35,745 bases of DNA. Origin: UBA922 sp035438805. GTDB lineage: Bacteria; Patescibacteriota; Patescibacteriia; Magasanikbacterales; UBA922. Position 1 is the first letter of the stretch. Each line of letters begins with the position of its first letter. The notes under the pieces were generated by a model. The model was not told the origin of the DNA and did not search any database. It saw nothing but the letters and a program-made list of their open reading frames with translations. The translations under genes and the position numbers were made by a program. Of this stretch, positions 15,035 to 24,100 are shown piece after piece. The stretch is taken from NCBI GenBank assembly GCA_035438805.1, contig DAORJA010000005.1, forward strand, positions 1 through 35,745, in the 5' to 3' direction.

Positions 15035-15063
15035 TTGACGATTGTTTTTAGTTTTGATAAAGT
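15035..15063 (+). promoter_or_regulatory. Promoter of khpA
   Basis: TTGACG (15035-15040), a 17-bp spacer and TAAAGT (15058-15063). The leader to the ATG at 15143 would be about 70 nt. The in-frame ATG that overlaps the -35 cannot be the start. Confidence 0.65.
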
Positions 15064-15142
15064 ATTTTCTAGAACTTGCCCTTTCAATACGGAAGGGAGT
15101 CGACAGTTCTTACATTTATTTATTTGTAATTCTATTCATGAT

Positions 15143-15493
15143 ATGGCAGAACATCAGGATGAAATTTTTACTGAGTTCGTTATTAGAGCGATCGTTAACC
15201 ATCCAGATAAAGTAAAAGTAACCCGCACCGTAGATGAACGAGGAGTACTTATTACACTTGACGTAGAACCAACTGATATTGGATATGTTATCGGTCGACG
15301 CGGTAATACTGTTCGTGCAATCCGTACCCTACTTAAGGTGGTAGGTGCAAAGAACAATGCATTGGTAAACCTTAAAATTAATGAACCAGAAGGTGGACGA
15401 AGAAGTCCAATGAGAGAAGAGTCTGATCAGCCAAGTCACACTAGTTCATTGGGTGATGTAGACACGAGCGCGATTGATGATCTTGGAATCTAG
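15143..15493 (+). CDS. khpA: KH-domain RNA-binding protein KhpA
   Basis: A small RNA-binding protein with a single type II KH domain. In other bacteria KhpA partners KhpB/Jag and affects cell division and sRNA or mRNA stability. The 116-residue product has DIGYVIGRRGNTVRAIRTLL, in which GRRG (51-54) is the KH GxxG loop. The core (about 80 residues) matches the family; a Ser/Asp-rich tail of about 30 residues is extra. The ATG at 15143 is chosen because the longer open frame begins within the -35 box. It lies next to rpsP as in many genomes, but no rimM or trmD follows. Confidence 0.93.
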   Translation: MAEHQDEIFTEFVIRAIVNHPDKVKVTRTVDERGVLITLDVEPTDIGYVIGRRGNTVRAIRTLLKVVGAKNNALVNLKINEPEGGRRSPMREESDQPSHTSSLGDVDTSAIDDLGI

Positions 15494-15517
15494 CTTGAGT
15501 TATTTTAATCTCTATAT

Positions 15518-15547
15518 AAAACTCCCCAAAATAGGGGAGTTTTATTA
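15518..15547 (+). terminator. Terminator of khpA
   Basis: AAACTCCCC (15519-15527) and GGGGAGTTT (15534-15542) pair around AAAATA, followed by a T-rich stretch. Confidence 0.85.
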
Positions 15548-15576
15548 TTGACTTTCTCTGTTTTTTTAGGTATTAT
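15548..15576 (+). promoter_or_regulatory. Promoter of tRNA-Val
   Basis: TTGACT (15548-15553), a 17-bp spacer and TATTAT (15571-15576), 23 nt before the tRNA. Confidence 0.82.
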
Positions 15577-15599
15577 TTGGTGTACTACAACGTTTTTAA

Positions 15600-15673
15600 G
15601 GGTTTATAGCTCAGTTGGTTAGAGCGCTACATTGACATTGTAGAGGTCAGAGGTTCGACTCCTCTTAAACCCA
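15600..15673 (+). tRNA. tRNA-Val, anticodon GAC
   Basis: A 74-nt cloverleaf with acceptor GGGTTTA/TAAACCC and A73. The anticodon stem CTACA/TGTAG has loop TTGACAT (anticodon GAC). The T stem is AGAGG/CCTCT with TTCGACT. CCA is not encoded. Confidence 0.95.
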
Positions 15674-15688
15674 CGGGTATAGAGAATC

Positions 15689-15716
15689 TTGCAAAAAATC
15701 AATTTTCTGTTATACT
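15689..15716 (+). promoter_or_regulatory. Promoter of tRNA-Ile
   Basis: TTGCAA (15689-15694), a 16-bp spacer and TATACT (15711-15716), 24 nt before the tRNA. Confidence 0.72.
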
Positions 15717-15740
15717 CTTCTCACACATTTTGTTTTTCAT

Positions 15741-15814
15741 GGGCATGTAGCTCAGTTGGCTAGAGCGCGTCACTGATAATGACGAGGTCCCCGGTTCGAT
15801 TCCAGGCATGCCCA
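15741..15814 (+). tRNA. tRNA-Ile, anticodon GAT
   Basis: A 74-nt cloverleaf with acceptor GGGCATG/CATGCCC and A73. The anticodon stem CGTCA/TGACG has loop CTGATAA (anticodon GAT). The T stem CCCGG/CCAGG has one central C-A mismatch. CCA is not encoded. Confidence 0.95.
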
Positions 15815-15819
15815 CAGTT

Positions 15820-15856
15820 AAAAATCCTTCGGATAGAGTATCCGAAGGATTTTTTA
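15820..15856 (+). terminator. Terminator after tRNA-Ile
   Basis: AAAAATCCTTCGGATA pairs perfectly with TATCCGAAGGATTTTT around GAG and is followed by T. Confidence 0.9.
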
Positions 15857-15881
15857 TACTTAAAGCATATGGCGTCTATAT

Positions 15882-15910
15882 TTGCAATTTTCCCCAGGAA
15901 ACGCTATAGT
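15882..15910 (+). promoter_or_regulatory. Promoter of lepB
   Basis: TTGCAA (15882-15887), a 17-bp spacer and TATAGT (15905-15910), 31 nt before the ATG at 15942. Confidence 0.75.
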
Positions 15911-15941
15911 ATCCTCTACTTTAAGCATTAGCTATTAGCGT

Positions 15942-16583
15942 ATGTCGGATTTGAATAAAGAGCCACATAATATTGATAATTCAAACGATGAAGTATACGA
16001 ACGAGGTGCCTTGAGTAAAGTGGCGCTTTTTTTCCTTGAAATCATCAAGATTTCTATTTTGGCCGCGATTACCATTATATCGGTTCGATATTTTTTGTTT
16101 AAACCTTTTTATGTAAAAGGCCAGTCAATGGAGCCTACCTTCCATGAGCGCGACTATCTGATTATTGATGAAATTTCGTATCGTTTTCGAACTCCTGAGC
16201 GCGGTGAGATTGTAGTTTTTAAATCTCCTATCAATACTGATTTTTATCTCAAACGCATTATTGCTCTTCCGGGTGAACGCGTGAAAGTAGAGAATAATAC
16301 CGTGATTGTCTACAACGAAGAAAATCCGCGAGGTTGGGTATTACCCGAAGTGTATCTTGAAGAAGAAACACCAGGATCAGTTTCGCTTACTCTTGGTGAG
16401 AATGAATATTTTGTATTAGGAGACAATCGCGATTCTAGTTTTGATTCACGAAGATTTGGTGCTATAAAGAAAGACGTAATTGTCGGACGTGTCTGGTTTC
16501 GAGGATGGCCTTTTAGTCGGCTGTCGACATTCTCTTTGCCTGAATACACTTCTGAATCAACTGCATCGATGCAAAATTCCTAA
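15942..16583 (+). CDS. lepB: Signal peptidase I
   Basis: This membrane serine protease removes signal peptides from exported proteins. The 213-residue product has one N-terminal membrane helix (about 28-52), then the catalytic domain outside the membrane. The Ser-Lys dyad is visible: S62 in GQSMEPTF and K104 in LKRIIALPGE. The conserved GDNRDSSFDSRRFG box follows. The length and single-helix layout resemble the short Gram-positive type. The many secreted proteins in this window (the NAGPA protein, the Ig-like giants, the VWA protein) are plausible substrates. hisS starts 39 nt downstream without a clear terminator between, so the two may be co-transcribed. Confidence 0.96.
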   Translation: MSDLNKEPHNIDNSNDEVYERGALSKVALFFLEIIKISILAAITIISVRYFLFKPFYVKGQSMEPTFHERDYLIIDEISYRFRTPERGEIVVFKSPINTDFYLKRIIALPGERVKVENNTVIVYNEENPRGWVLPEVYLEEETPGSVSLTLGENEYFVLGDNRDSSFDSRRFGAIKKDVIVGRVWFRGWPFSRLSTFSLPEYTSESTASMQNS

Positions 16584-16622
16584 TATAGACATTTGACTCA
16601 TCAATGATTAATTTTATTACCT

Positions 16623-18056
16623 ATGCCCTCGAAAAATACGAAGAAAAAGAATGTTGCTCCACGACCTAAACAAAAAGTTACTTCAAAACCAGCTCGCCCA
16701 GCAGCTGTGAAAAAAGTTGTTGCTGCTCCAAAGCCAAAAACTGAAGAAAAGGAAACACAGAAAAATATGCCTTACGCTACCCTTCGAGGAATGAAGGATC
16801 TATTTGGTCGTGAAGCGTATACGTTCCAACGGGCGTATCATACAGCAGAGAATATTGCTGCATCATATGGATTTTCATATATTGAAACTCCTATTGTGGA
16901 ACAAGCAAGTCTTTTTATTCGATCTATCGGAAAGGGAACTGATGTGGTGGATAAGGAAATGTATACATTTGATGATAAGGATGGAAGTAAAGTTTCACTT
17001 CGACCTGAAGGCACTGCATCAGTTGCACGTGCGTATGTAAATCATGGCATGCATACAATTCCTCAGCCGGTAAAAGCGTGGTACTGGGGACCAATGTTTC
17101 GTCATGACCGCCCACAAGCTGGACGATTCCGTATGTTTCACCAGTTTGGATGTGAAACAATGGGTGAGCACTCACCAGTGATTGATGCTGAATTAATTTC
17201 TGTTTCGTATAATTTTCTCAAAGATTTAGGTATTGATGTGCAGGTACGCGTAAACAGTATCGGTACCAAAGAAGACCGTGATAACTATTTAGTGGAATTA
17301 GTGGGATATTTGCGAAGTAAACGAAGTTATTTGAGTGAAGAGTCAAAAAAGAGATTGCTCAAAAACCCTCTTCGAGTTCTTGATTCAAAAGATGAACATG
17401 ATCGTGCAGTGATTGAAGAAGCTCCACAGATTGTAGACTGGCTTTCTGAACCATCAAAAAAGTTTTTCATGTCCGTACTTGAGTATTTGGATGAAGCAGA
17501 AATACCATATGTGCTTACTCCGACATTAGTTCGTGGACTTGATTATTATACTGATACGGTATTTGAGTTTGTTGAAGAAGGTGTTGAAGAATCTCAGCAA
17601 GGAGCTCTTGGAGGTGGTGGACGATTCAATGGTCTTATCGAGTATCTCGGTGGTCCTGCAACTCCTGCAGCTGGATTTTCTATTGGAGTCGAGCGAGTCA
17701 TTGCGTCTATCAAGCGCAAAGAAGATGAAGCTAGAAAAGAGGGTAAAGTTCTCGAAGAGATGAAGCAGCCTACAGTTTTCTTTGCACAGCTTGGAGAACA
17801 GGCTCGCAAACGCTCTCTCTTGCTTATTGAGCGACTTCGAAGATCAGGTGTTCAGGTTGCTCATAACCTTGCAAAGTCATCAATCAAAGCTCAACTTGAA
17901 ATCGCTAATAAAATTGGTGCGACCCATACGCTTATCCTCGGGCAGAAAGAAGTACAGGATGGTACTATTATTACCCGTAATATGGAGTCTGGAATCCAAG
18001 AAATTGTAGATCAGAAAAAGATCGAAGCTGTGGTCCGCAAATTGTTATCCACCTAA
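16623..18056 (+). CDS. hisS: Histidyl-tRNA synthetase with a basic N-terminal tail
   Basis: The class II synthetase charges tRNA-His. The 477-residue product has a core that starts around residue 49 (MPYATLRGMKDLFG). Class II motif 2 is seen in WYWGPMFRHDRPQAGRFRMFHQ in pieces, the histidine-binding motif in LVRGLDYYTDTVFEF, and GGGGRFNGLIEYLGG before motif 3. The C-terminal anticodon-binding domain covers about 375-477. The first 48 residues are a Lys/Pro/Ala-rich extension not seen in the usual enzyme; it resembles ribosomal-protein tails and may bind RNA. A start at the internal Met 49 is the alternative. It follows lepB by 39 nt. No Shine-Dalgarno. Confidence 0.96.
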   Translation: MPSKNTKKKNVAPRPKQKVTSKPARPAAVKKVVAAPKPKTEEKETQKNMPYATLRGMKDLFGREAYTFQRAYHTAENIAASYGFSYIETPIVEQASLFIRSIGKGTDVVDKEMYTFDDKDGSKVSLRPEGTASVARAYVNHGMHTIPQPVKAWYWGPMFRHDRPQAGRFRMFHQFGCETMGEHSPVIDAELISVSYNFLKDLGIDVQVRVNSIGTKEDRDNYLVELVGYLRSKRSYLSEESKKRLLKNPLRVLDSKDEHDRAVIEEAPQIVDWLSEPSKKFFMSVLEYLDEAEIPYVLTPTLVRGLDYYTDTVFEFVEEGVEESQQGALGGGGRFNGLIEYLGGPATPAAGFSIGVERVIASIKRKEDEARKEGKVLEEMKQPTVFFAQLGEQARKRSLLLIERLRRSGVQVAHNLAKSSIKAQLEIANKIGATHTLILGQKEVQDGTIITRNMESGIQEIVDQKKIEAVVRKLLST

Positions 18057-18057
18057 T

Positions 18058-18086
18058 TTGACTTTTCTTTGATTTTTGTGTATATT
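18058..18086 (+). promoter_or_regulatory. Promoter of rpsU-yqeY
   Basis: TTGACT (18058-18063) directly after the hisS stop, a 17-bp spacer and TATATT (18081-18086). This gives a leader of about 38 nt before the GTG at 18131. Confidence 0.78.
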
Positions 18087-18108
18087 TAGCATACTTACTT
18101 ATTTAATC

Positions 18109-18123
18109 CACCTTGAGGAGGTG
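18109..18123 (+). promoter_or_regulatory. rpsU Shine-Dalgarno inside an anti-SD-mimic hairpin
   Basis: GAGGAGGTG (18115-18123) is an extended Shine-Dalgarno placed 7 nt before the GTG start. CACCT (18109-18113), which copies the anti-SD core of 16S rRNA, can pair with AGGTG (18119-18123) around a 5-nt loop and so hide it. It is the only strong Shine-Dalgarno I find in the window and suggests autogenous translational control of bS21. Confidence 0.7.
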
Positions 18124-18130
18124 AATTACT

Positions 18131-18379
18131 GTGTCAGAATTGAAACGTAAAAAAAATGAATCTTTTGAAGGATTCATGCGCCGTGTAAAACAACAGTGGC
18201 AACGTTCAGGTACGATTCTCCAAGCTCGAAAAACACAATATTTTGAGCCAAAGAAGAGTAAGAACGTGCAGAGAAAATCAGCAATCAAATATGCAAAGAA
18301 ATTGGCTAAAACCGAATTTTTGCGAAAGATTGGTAAATTGCCTCAGGAAGAAATGAAAAAACGTACTCCTAAGCGTTAA
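18131..18379 (+). CDS. rpsU: 30S ribosomal protein bS21
   Basis: bS21 sits on the platform of the small subunit next to the 3' end of 16S rRNA, where the anti-Shine-Dalgarno lies, and influences initiation. The product is 82 residues from a GTG start and is very basic, with FEGFMRRVKQQWQRSG near the N-terminus followed by Arg/Lys-rich helices; it ends RTPKR. The GTG is supported by a near-perfect Shine-Dalgarno 7 nt upstream, unlike every neighbouring gene. yqeY follows 8 nt after the stop, the common bacterial rpsU-yqeY pairing. The leader hairpin at 18109-18123 is a likely control element. Confidence 0.93.
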   Translation: MSELKRKKNESFEGFMRRVKQQWQRSGTILQARKTQYFEPKKSKNVQRKSAIKYAKKLAKTEFLRKIGKLPQEEMKKRTPKR

Positions 18380-18387
18380 TTTTTGCT

Positions 18388-18843
18388 ATGCCACTTATTG
18401 AACAATTGCAGAAGGCGCAGCTCGCTGCACGAAAAGAGCGAGATCAGGATACCCTCGGAACTCTTCAGATGCTTCTTTCTCAGATTAAAAACGAAAAGAT
18501 TAATCTCATGAAGAAAGAAGATCTGACAGATGAGGAAGTATTACAAGTCTTGCGAAAGTATATCAAGCAGCTCAAAGACGCTTTAGCTGACTTTGAGAAG
18601 GCTGGACGTGAAGAGCTCATTGAAAATGCAAAACGTGAGATAGCGCTGGTAAGCCAGTATCTGCCCCAACAGTTGAGTGAGGCAGAAGTCGAAGCTATCG
18701 TGGACGAAGCACTGGTTGAAACAGGCGCTTCGACTGCGAAAGATTTCGGACGTGTAATGGGTAGTGTAGTCAAAAAAGTTGCCGGGCGTGCTGATGGATC
18801 GCTTGTGCAAACAATCGTGAAGAGAAAATTACCATCAACTTAA
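18388..18843 (+). CDS. yqeY: GatB/YqeY-domain protein
   Basis: The 151-residue product matches the stand-alone YqeY family, related to the tail domain of the GatB subunit of aspartyl/glutamyl-tRNA amidotransferase, which touches tRNA. Typical parts: LGTLQMLLSQIKNEKI, VSQYLPQQLSEAEVEAIV and the closing GRADGSLVQTIVKRKL. It is mostly helical, soluble and of normal length. The molecular role of stand-alone YqeY is not settled; tRNA binding is inferred from GatB. It lies 8 nt after rpsU and 24 nt before the first surface-protein gene, with no Shine-Dalgarno. Confidence 0.95.
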   Translation: MPLIEQLQKAQLAARKERDQDTLGTLQMLLSQIKNEKINLMKKEDLTDEEVLQVLRKYIKQLKDALADFEKAGREELIENAKREIALVSQYLPQQLSEAEVEAIVDEALVETGASTAKDFGRVMGSVVKKVAGRADGSLVQTIVKRKLPST

Positions 18844-18867
18844 TTTATTTGAGTATTCGGTTTTCCC

Positions 18868-21177
18868 ATGCTCCCGAAGACTCGACTGACAATTGATAGA
18901 AAATTAAAAGTTACCGTATTGACCCTTCGTGCGGTTGCTTTTGTTTTTTTATTTTTATTTTCTTTCTGTAATTTTGTCGACATAACTCGCGCTGTATCTC
19001 CAGAAGTTACTAATGGAGCTACCACTTCAGACCAATTCGGAATTCAAGAAGTAGGAGAAAATATTGTTATTCCTGCCAATCCAAATTCTGACATTAGAGT
19101 TATTATTGTTCGTATCCTCAATGTTGTTCTTGGTTTCCTTGGACTTGTCGCTGTGTGCATTATTCTGTATGCAGGATATCTTTGGATGACTTCTGCCGGA
19201 AATGAAGAGCAGGTAGCCCAAGCCAAAAAGATGCTAATTAATGGAGTTGTGGGAATGGTCATTATACTTTCCGCATTTGGAATCACAAGTTATATCTTGC
19301 GATCACTTATTGCGGCAATTAATGGTACTGGAGCGACTAACAACACCAGACCTCCAATTTCAACGTATTCTTTCTCAGGCTCTCTTGGTAGTGTGATTAA
19401 GGATCACTATCCAAAACGAGATCAGCAAGAAATTCCTAGAAACACGAGTATTGTAGTAACTTTTGGAGTACCGATTGCTCCTGCCTCCCTCATTGAAAAT
19501 AGCAATCGAACATGTTGGGGTGCTGATGGGTCTGGTCCAACTCTCACATGTAAAACTACTTCAGGGGCAGATGTGGCGTCAGATACGCCGCTGGATCAGA
19601 TTGCAAATCCTTATTACGGAGATTGTATTGATGCTAACAATGACACGATTGTTTCTATACAAGGTGAGTGTGACCGTCTCAATACTGCTCAGGTAGTAAT
19701 TGATGAGCGTGTTAAATTTTCAGGCACACTCCCTGAAGGACAAACACTTGGTCGCAGTGCTGCTGCACTTACCACATATGACGCAGAAAGAAATGCATTT
19801 ACTTTCGTGTTTAGACCTTACGAATATTTAGGCTCACCTAATGAAGATGTTCAGTATCGCGTACGATTGAACCCAGGGATTATGCGTGCTGACAATGGTA
19901 GAAGCGTATTTGAAAATCAATTCTCAGATGGATATGCGTGGGACTTTACGACCGGCAATATATTGGATTTGACTCCACCACACGTGGTTGATACGTACCC
20001 TGAAGCAGGAACAACTGTTCCAAAAAATTCTATTATTCAAATTATTTTTGATGAACCGATTGATCCGACTACTGTTGAAGGTATCATTCTTGATGGATCA
20101 ACTGATTTTTCGTCTACACTCCTTAATCAATTGATTGGTAGTGGTACACAGCGTTCAGTTGCTGGAGCATGGAGATTATCAAACGGGTATACCACACTTG
20201 AATTTACTCCAAGCCAGGAATGCGGCACTAATAGCTGTGGAGAAAAAATGTTTTGTCTCGCTGTCGAATGTACAGGTACTAGCTGTACTAATTCCTACGA
20301 CGCACTTCTTCGAACTGCTGAATGGACCAGAAATAACCAGGCACCATTTGAAGCTATTCCTTTTTCAGGAGTATATGACCTTGCGTTTAATGGACTTGAT
20401 AATGAGAGTAACAATGCTGTCAGTGAAAATGATCATCTTATTAAACCTGATCCAAACACTTCTCCTCTTATCGCTGTTTCTGAAAAGAATCCTGATAATT
20501 ACTGGTGGAGTTTCGAGGTTGCAAATACGATTGACCGTACAGCGCCTTATATTCAAGAAATTGCTCCTGGAGTTGACGTTGAGGATGTTCTCGGGAATGC
20601 ACCAGTTTCTATACGCTTTAGTAAACGAATGATTGCATCGAGTATTCAGGGTGCTGCTGAGGGTGCCGGTATATCTCTTGAAGAATATCCAAAGAATGTA
20701 TGTGCTGATGCGGTAATTGATACGGCGACTCCAAATGAATGTTCTGGTGATGTCCGACTTGATGATTTATGGTTTAGAGTGGGAAGTATGACAGTAGGTG
20801 AACAAACCAAAGCAATGTTTGAACATCGAGAATTTGGACCTAACAGTCTAGACTTATATTACATGCCAACTGTACCAAGTACTGTTAAAAGTGTGACACA
20901 GAATTGTGTATACCCTGGAGTCGGTCCATGGGCTCAAACTCCAGCGCTTCCAGATGCTCCGTCTGCGTGTACATTGACGTATGATCCAGAAGGCAATGTA
21001 GTGAGCGGCGCTGGGTGTGTTGAGGTGACTCAAGATTCAGCAGGGGATACAGGTTGTGTGTATACACTTGGCTCTGGCTATACCGGAGGAAGTGCGAGTG
21101 ATCCCATGTTCCGAGCAAGCACTATTGGAGAATGTATTGATCGACTACATACTCAGTCTCCTAGTTCCTATCAATAA
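18868..21177 (+). CDS. Pilin-like two-helix segment fused to Ig-like arm (769 residues)
   Basis: Layout: N-terminal signal sequence (about 1-42, cleavage near TRA-VS); a conserved two-helix segment at about 78-101 and 121-145 joined by a short charged loop (AGNEEQVAQAKK); then a long extracellular arm. The two-helix segment resembles the T4SS pilin-like Mbov_0395 family (TrbC/VirB2-like topology), frequent in Patescibacteria. The arm contains at least three bacterial Ig-like (Big_5) domains, around 175, 370 and 556, recognised by the pattern of a Pro-rich start followed by V.F..PI or I.F..... In the last 150 residues cysteines become frequent. There is no C-terminal anchor. The next gene is a longer paralogue 2 nt downstream. 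The role is probably a surface fibre or its base; this is inference. Confidence 0.85.
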   Translation: MLPKTRLTIDRKLKVTVLTLRAVAFVFLFLFSFCNFVDITRAVSPEVTNGATTSDQFGIQEVGENIVIPANPNSDIRVIIVRILNVVLGFLGLVAVCIILYAGYLWMTSAGNEEQVAQAKKMLINGVVGMVIILSAFGITSYILRSLIAAINGTGATNNTRPPISTYSFSGSLGSVIKDHYPKRDQQEIPRNTSIVVTFGVPIAPASLIENSNRTCWGADGSGPTLTCKTTSGADVASDTPLDQIANPYYGDCIDANNDTIVSIQGECDRLNTAQVVIDERVKFSGTLPEGQTLGRSAAALTTYDAERNAFTFVFRPYEYLGSPNEDVQYRVRLNPGIMRADNGRSVFENQFSDGYAWDFTTGNILDLTPPHVVDTYPEAGTTVPKNSIIQIIFDEPIDPTTVEGIILDGSTDFSSTLLNQLIGSGTQRSVAGAWRLSNGYTTLEFTPSQECGTNSCGEKMFCLAVECTGTSCTNSYDALLRTAEWTRNNQAPFEAIPFSGVYDLAFNGLDNESNNAVSENDHLIKPDPNTSPLIAVSEKNPDNYWWSFEVANTIDRTAPYIQEIAPGVDVEDVLGNAPVSIRFSKRMIASSIQGAAEGAGISLEEYPKNVCADAVIDTATPNECSGDVRLDDLWFRVGSMTVGEQTKAMFEHREFGPNSLDLYYMPTVPSTVKSVTQNCVYPGVGPWAQTPALPDAPSACTLTYDPEGNVVSGAGCVEVTQDSAGDTGCVYTLGSGYTGGSASDPMFRASTIGECIDRLHTQSPSSYQ

Positions 21178-21179
21178 TT

Positions 21180-24100
21180 ATGAAACGATTGCTTCGTTCA
21201 ATTTTTAACATATCAATCGGAATCAGTATTCTTTTATTGTGCCTCAGCTTTGCTGGCCATGTTTCTGCCCAGACAAATACTTCTGATACATTTGGACTTG
21301 AAACTGTAGGTGAGCAAATTTCTGTTTCAACTGAAACGACTGATTTGCGCGTTACCATTGTGCGGATTATTAACATATTTTTAGGCTTTTTGGGATTCAT
21401 TGCAGTATGTATTGTCCTGTATGGAGGATATTTGTACATGACCTCAGGGGGGGATGAGGAAAAAATTGGAAGCGCAAAGAAACTACTTATTAATGGTGCG
21501 ATTGGTTTGGTCATAATACTTTCTGCTTTTGGAATAACCACTTTTATCTTGTCTCGATTACAAGAGGCTATTTCTGACACACCCGGGGATGAAGATCCAG
21601 ATCTGTGGGGATCATGTGATGATGTAACTTCTCCTTATTATGCGCGATATGCAAATACTCGCTGTGCGCAATTTTGTAACGATCATCCTGCACAGTGTGC
21701 ATCTTCTCAATATTTTATTGTAAAAAGTATTACGCCGCATACACCAGTTGCGAGTGATGCAACGGGCATGAATAACTCTGTTATACGTGTATTGTTTAGT
21801 AAACAACCTGAAGGAAATGCAAATGAAGTATTTAAAATATATCGCAAAGAAAATGGACAGACGACTGATGTGAGTAATCGATTTGATTTTTCTTTTGAAG
21901 AAGATGGAGCTATTGTTTCTGCAACCTACAGCCAGGGTGCTGAATGTGCTGCAGGAGTCCGATGTATCCCTAATGGTGAATACGAAGTTCAGGTAAATGA
22001 GGATTTACATGACATTCTTGATCGTGCATTGACTCTTGAAGTGTCATCTCAAACATATCCCCGAATTGCAACTTTTCGTACGGGTATTGCCGGAGACGCT
22101 ACAGTTATTGATAGTGAGTTTTCTTCACTTAGTCCTATTTCTATTGGTGGATACAATGGAGATGATGTACATCGTGTTGTTCGTGGAGAAACATATGCGG
22201 TCAAAGGAAAACTGGAGGATACTCATGGAAACTCATACGCATATTTGAAAGTTTATCGTGATGGAGCATCTGGATCTATTATTTCTCAATATCTTGACGG
22301 TCCACGAGTGCGTGCAAACAGTGGATCGACTCAATCATTTGATTTTGAATATGGCCTACGCATTGAATCAAACAAATTTTCACCAGGAGTTGTATACATA
22401 GCTGAAATTACTGTGCACGATATTGATGGAAATGTTGATAGTGATACTGTTCAGTTTATGGTTGTTCCTGCAAGTTGTACAAATGGGGTATTGGATCCAA
22501 ACGAAACGACTCCTGATCAGGGAGGAGTATGCGGAGGTGGAGAAGGAAATAGCTGCACCTCTCAGACTGACTGCGCGTACTGGCTCCAATGTCTTGATAA
22601 CTCCAATAACACATGCGCTGGCTCAAATTGTACGTGTAAGGCAGTGCCCTATATTTCCAGTGTTGAGTATATGGATGGCGCTGCAGGAAACTGGATTACT
22701 ATACTTGGAAAAAACTTTGGAGCAGCTGCTGGAGAGGTGAGTTTTGAATATGATTTTGACCACGATGGCAACACTGATTCAGATGTCACTGCAGCTCTTG
22801 CTCAATGTCGTGAAGGATCGGTATGGAATAATTCGTGGATTATTGCTGAAGTACCGCAACAAGCTGAATTTGTTTCAGGGAATGAGGTAGTTGCACCTTC
22901 AATTTCAGTGACGGCAGTATCAGGATTAACTGATTCTACTATTGATGATTTTGGTCCAAGCATTGGTACCTTTACTTACAATACTACACAAAGACCAAAT
23001 TTATGTTCAGTAACTGTTGATGGAGATCACACGGTGACACTTGAAGATGGTACCAGTGTGACTGTACATGCAGGAGACCGTAAGGCACCTCAGAATACTC
23101 CAGTTATTCTTCAGGGAAGTGGTTTTGGAAATACACAAGGTGAAGTAGTATTTGGAACATCAGGTGCAAGCATTACTTCATGGTCAGGAGAGGTCATTAA
23201 TTCTGTTGTACCATTCACAGGTGAAGGAGAGACTTCTGTGTATGTTACGTCAGACGCCGGTGAAAGAAGTAATCCAGTTCCTTTTGAAATTTCATCACCA
23301 GAAAATTTTCGTCCACCAACGATTACTTCAATTGATCCCGCGGTGGCGACTAGAGGAAGCTACATTACCATTTCGGGTAATCGTTTTGGAGTGAGCGGAT
23401 ATGTATATTTTACCGCGACTGAAGGTGGTGCATGTCCTGGAGCTGGCTGTATTCTCGGTGGGATACTACCCCAAACATGTGGAAATACCTGGAGTGATAC
23501 TCAAGTAATTGCAAAAGTTCCTAATGATCCTCAGTTTGAGCTCGGCAAATATTTTGTTGTTGTCGCACGTGAAGATGGGGTAGTAACTGGTGGACGAGAA
23601 AGTGTTCAGATCATTGCAGGACCTCCTCACCCTAGTATTTGTCGTATTGATCCTGCACGTGGGCCAGCACCTATTCTTAATGATTCATCTGCTGTTACTA
23701 TTTATGGTGAAAATTTTATCACTGAGTCAGAGGTGAAATTTTGGTATCCATTTGCTGAAGCAGGGAATCCTGATAGCTGGCTTACGACGGTGCTTGGTTC
23801 GACCGAAGGTGGAGCGTCTATTGTGAATTTTGCAGGACAGAAAATTGAAACTACTATTCCGTATGACACTCAATCTGGTCTTTCAATGTCGAGCGGACCT
23901 ATTAAAATTAAAAATGCTGCAGGATTATTTAGTAATAGTGTAAATTACGACGTGCTTGATTGTCGTCTACCAGGAAGTCCTGAGATTCCAGGATTCCAGT
24001 GCTGTAGCGAAGGTCCAGAAGCGGGAAGATGGAAACAAGGAAATTTTGCTTGTGAAAATTCTACTCGCGATGGTGGATATGTATGGAGATTTACGAGCGG

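Noticed and set aside
15035..15142. 36 extra N-terminal residues on KhpA
   Set aside because: The ATG overlaps the -35 box of the promoter and the extension has no KH-family similarity.
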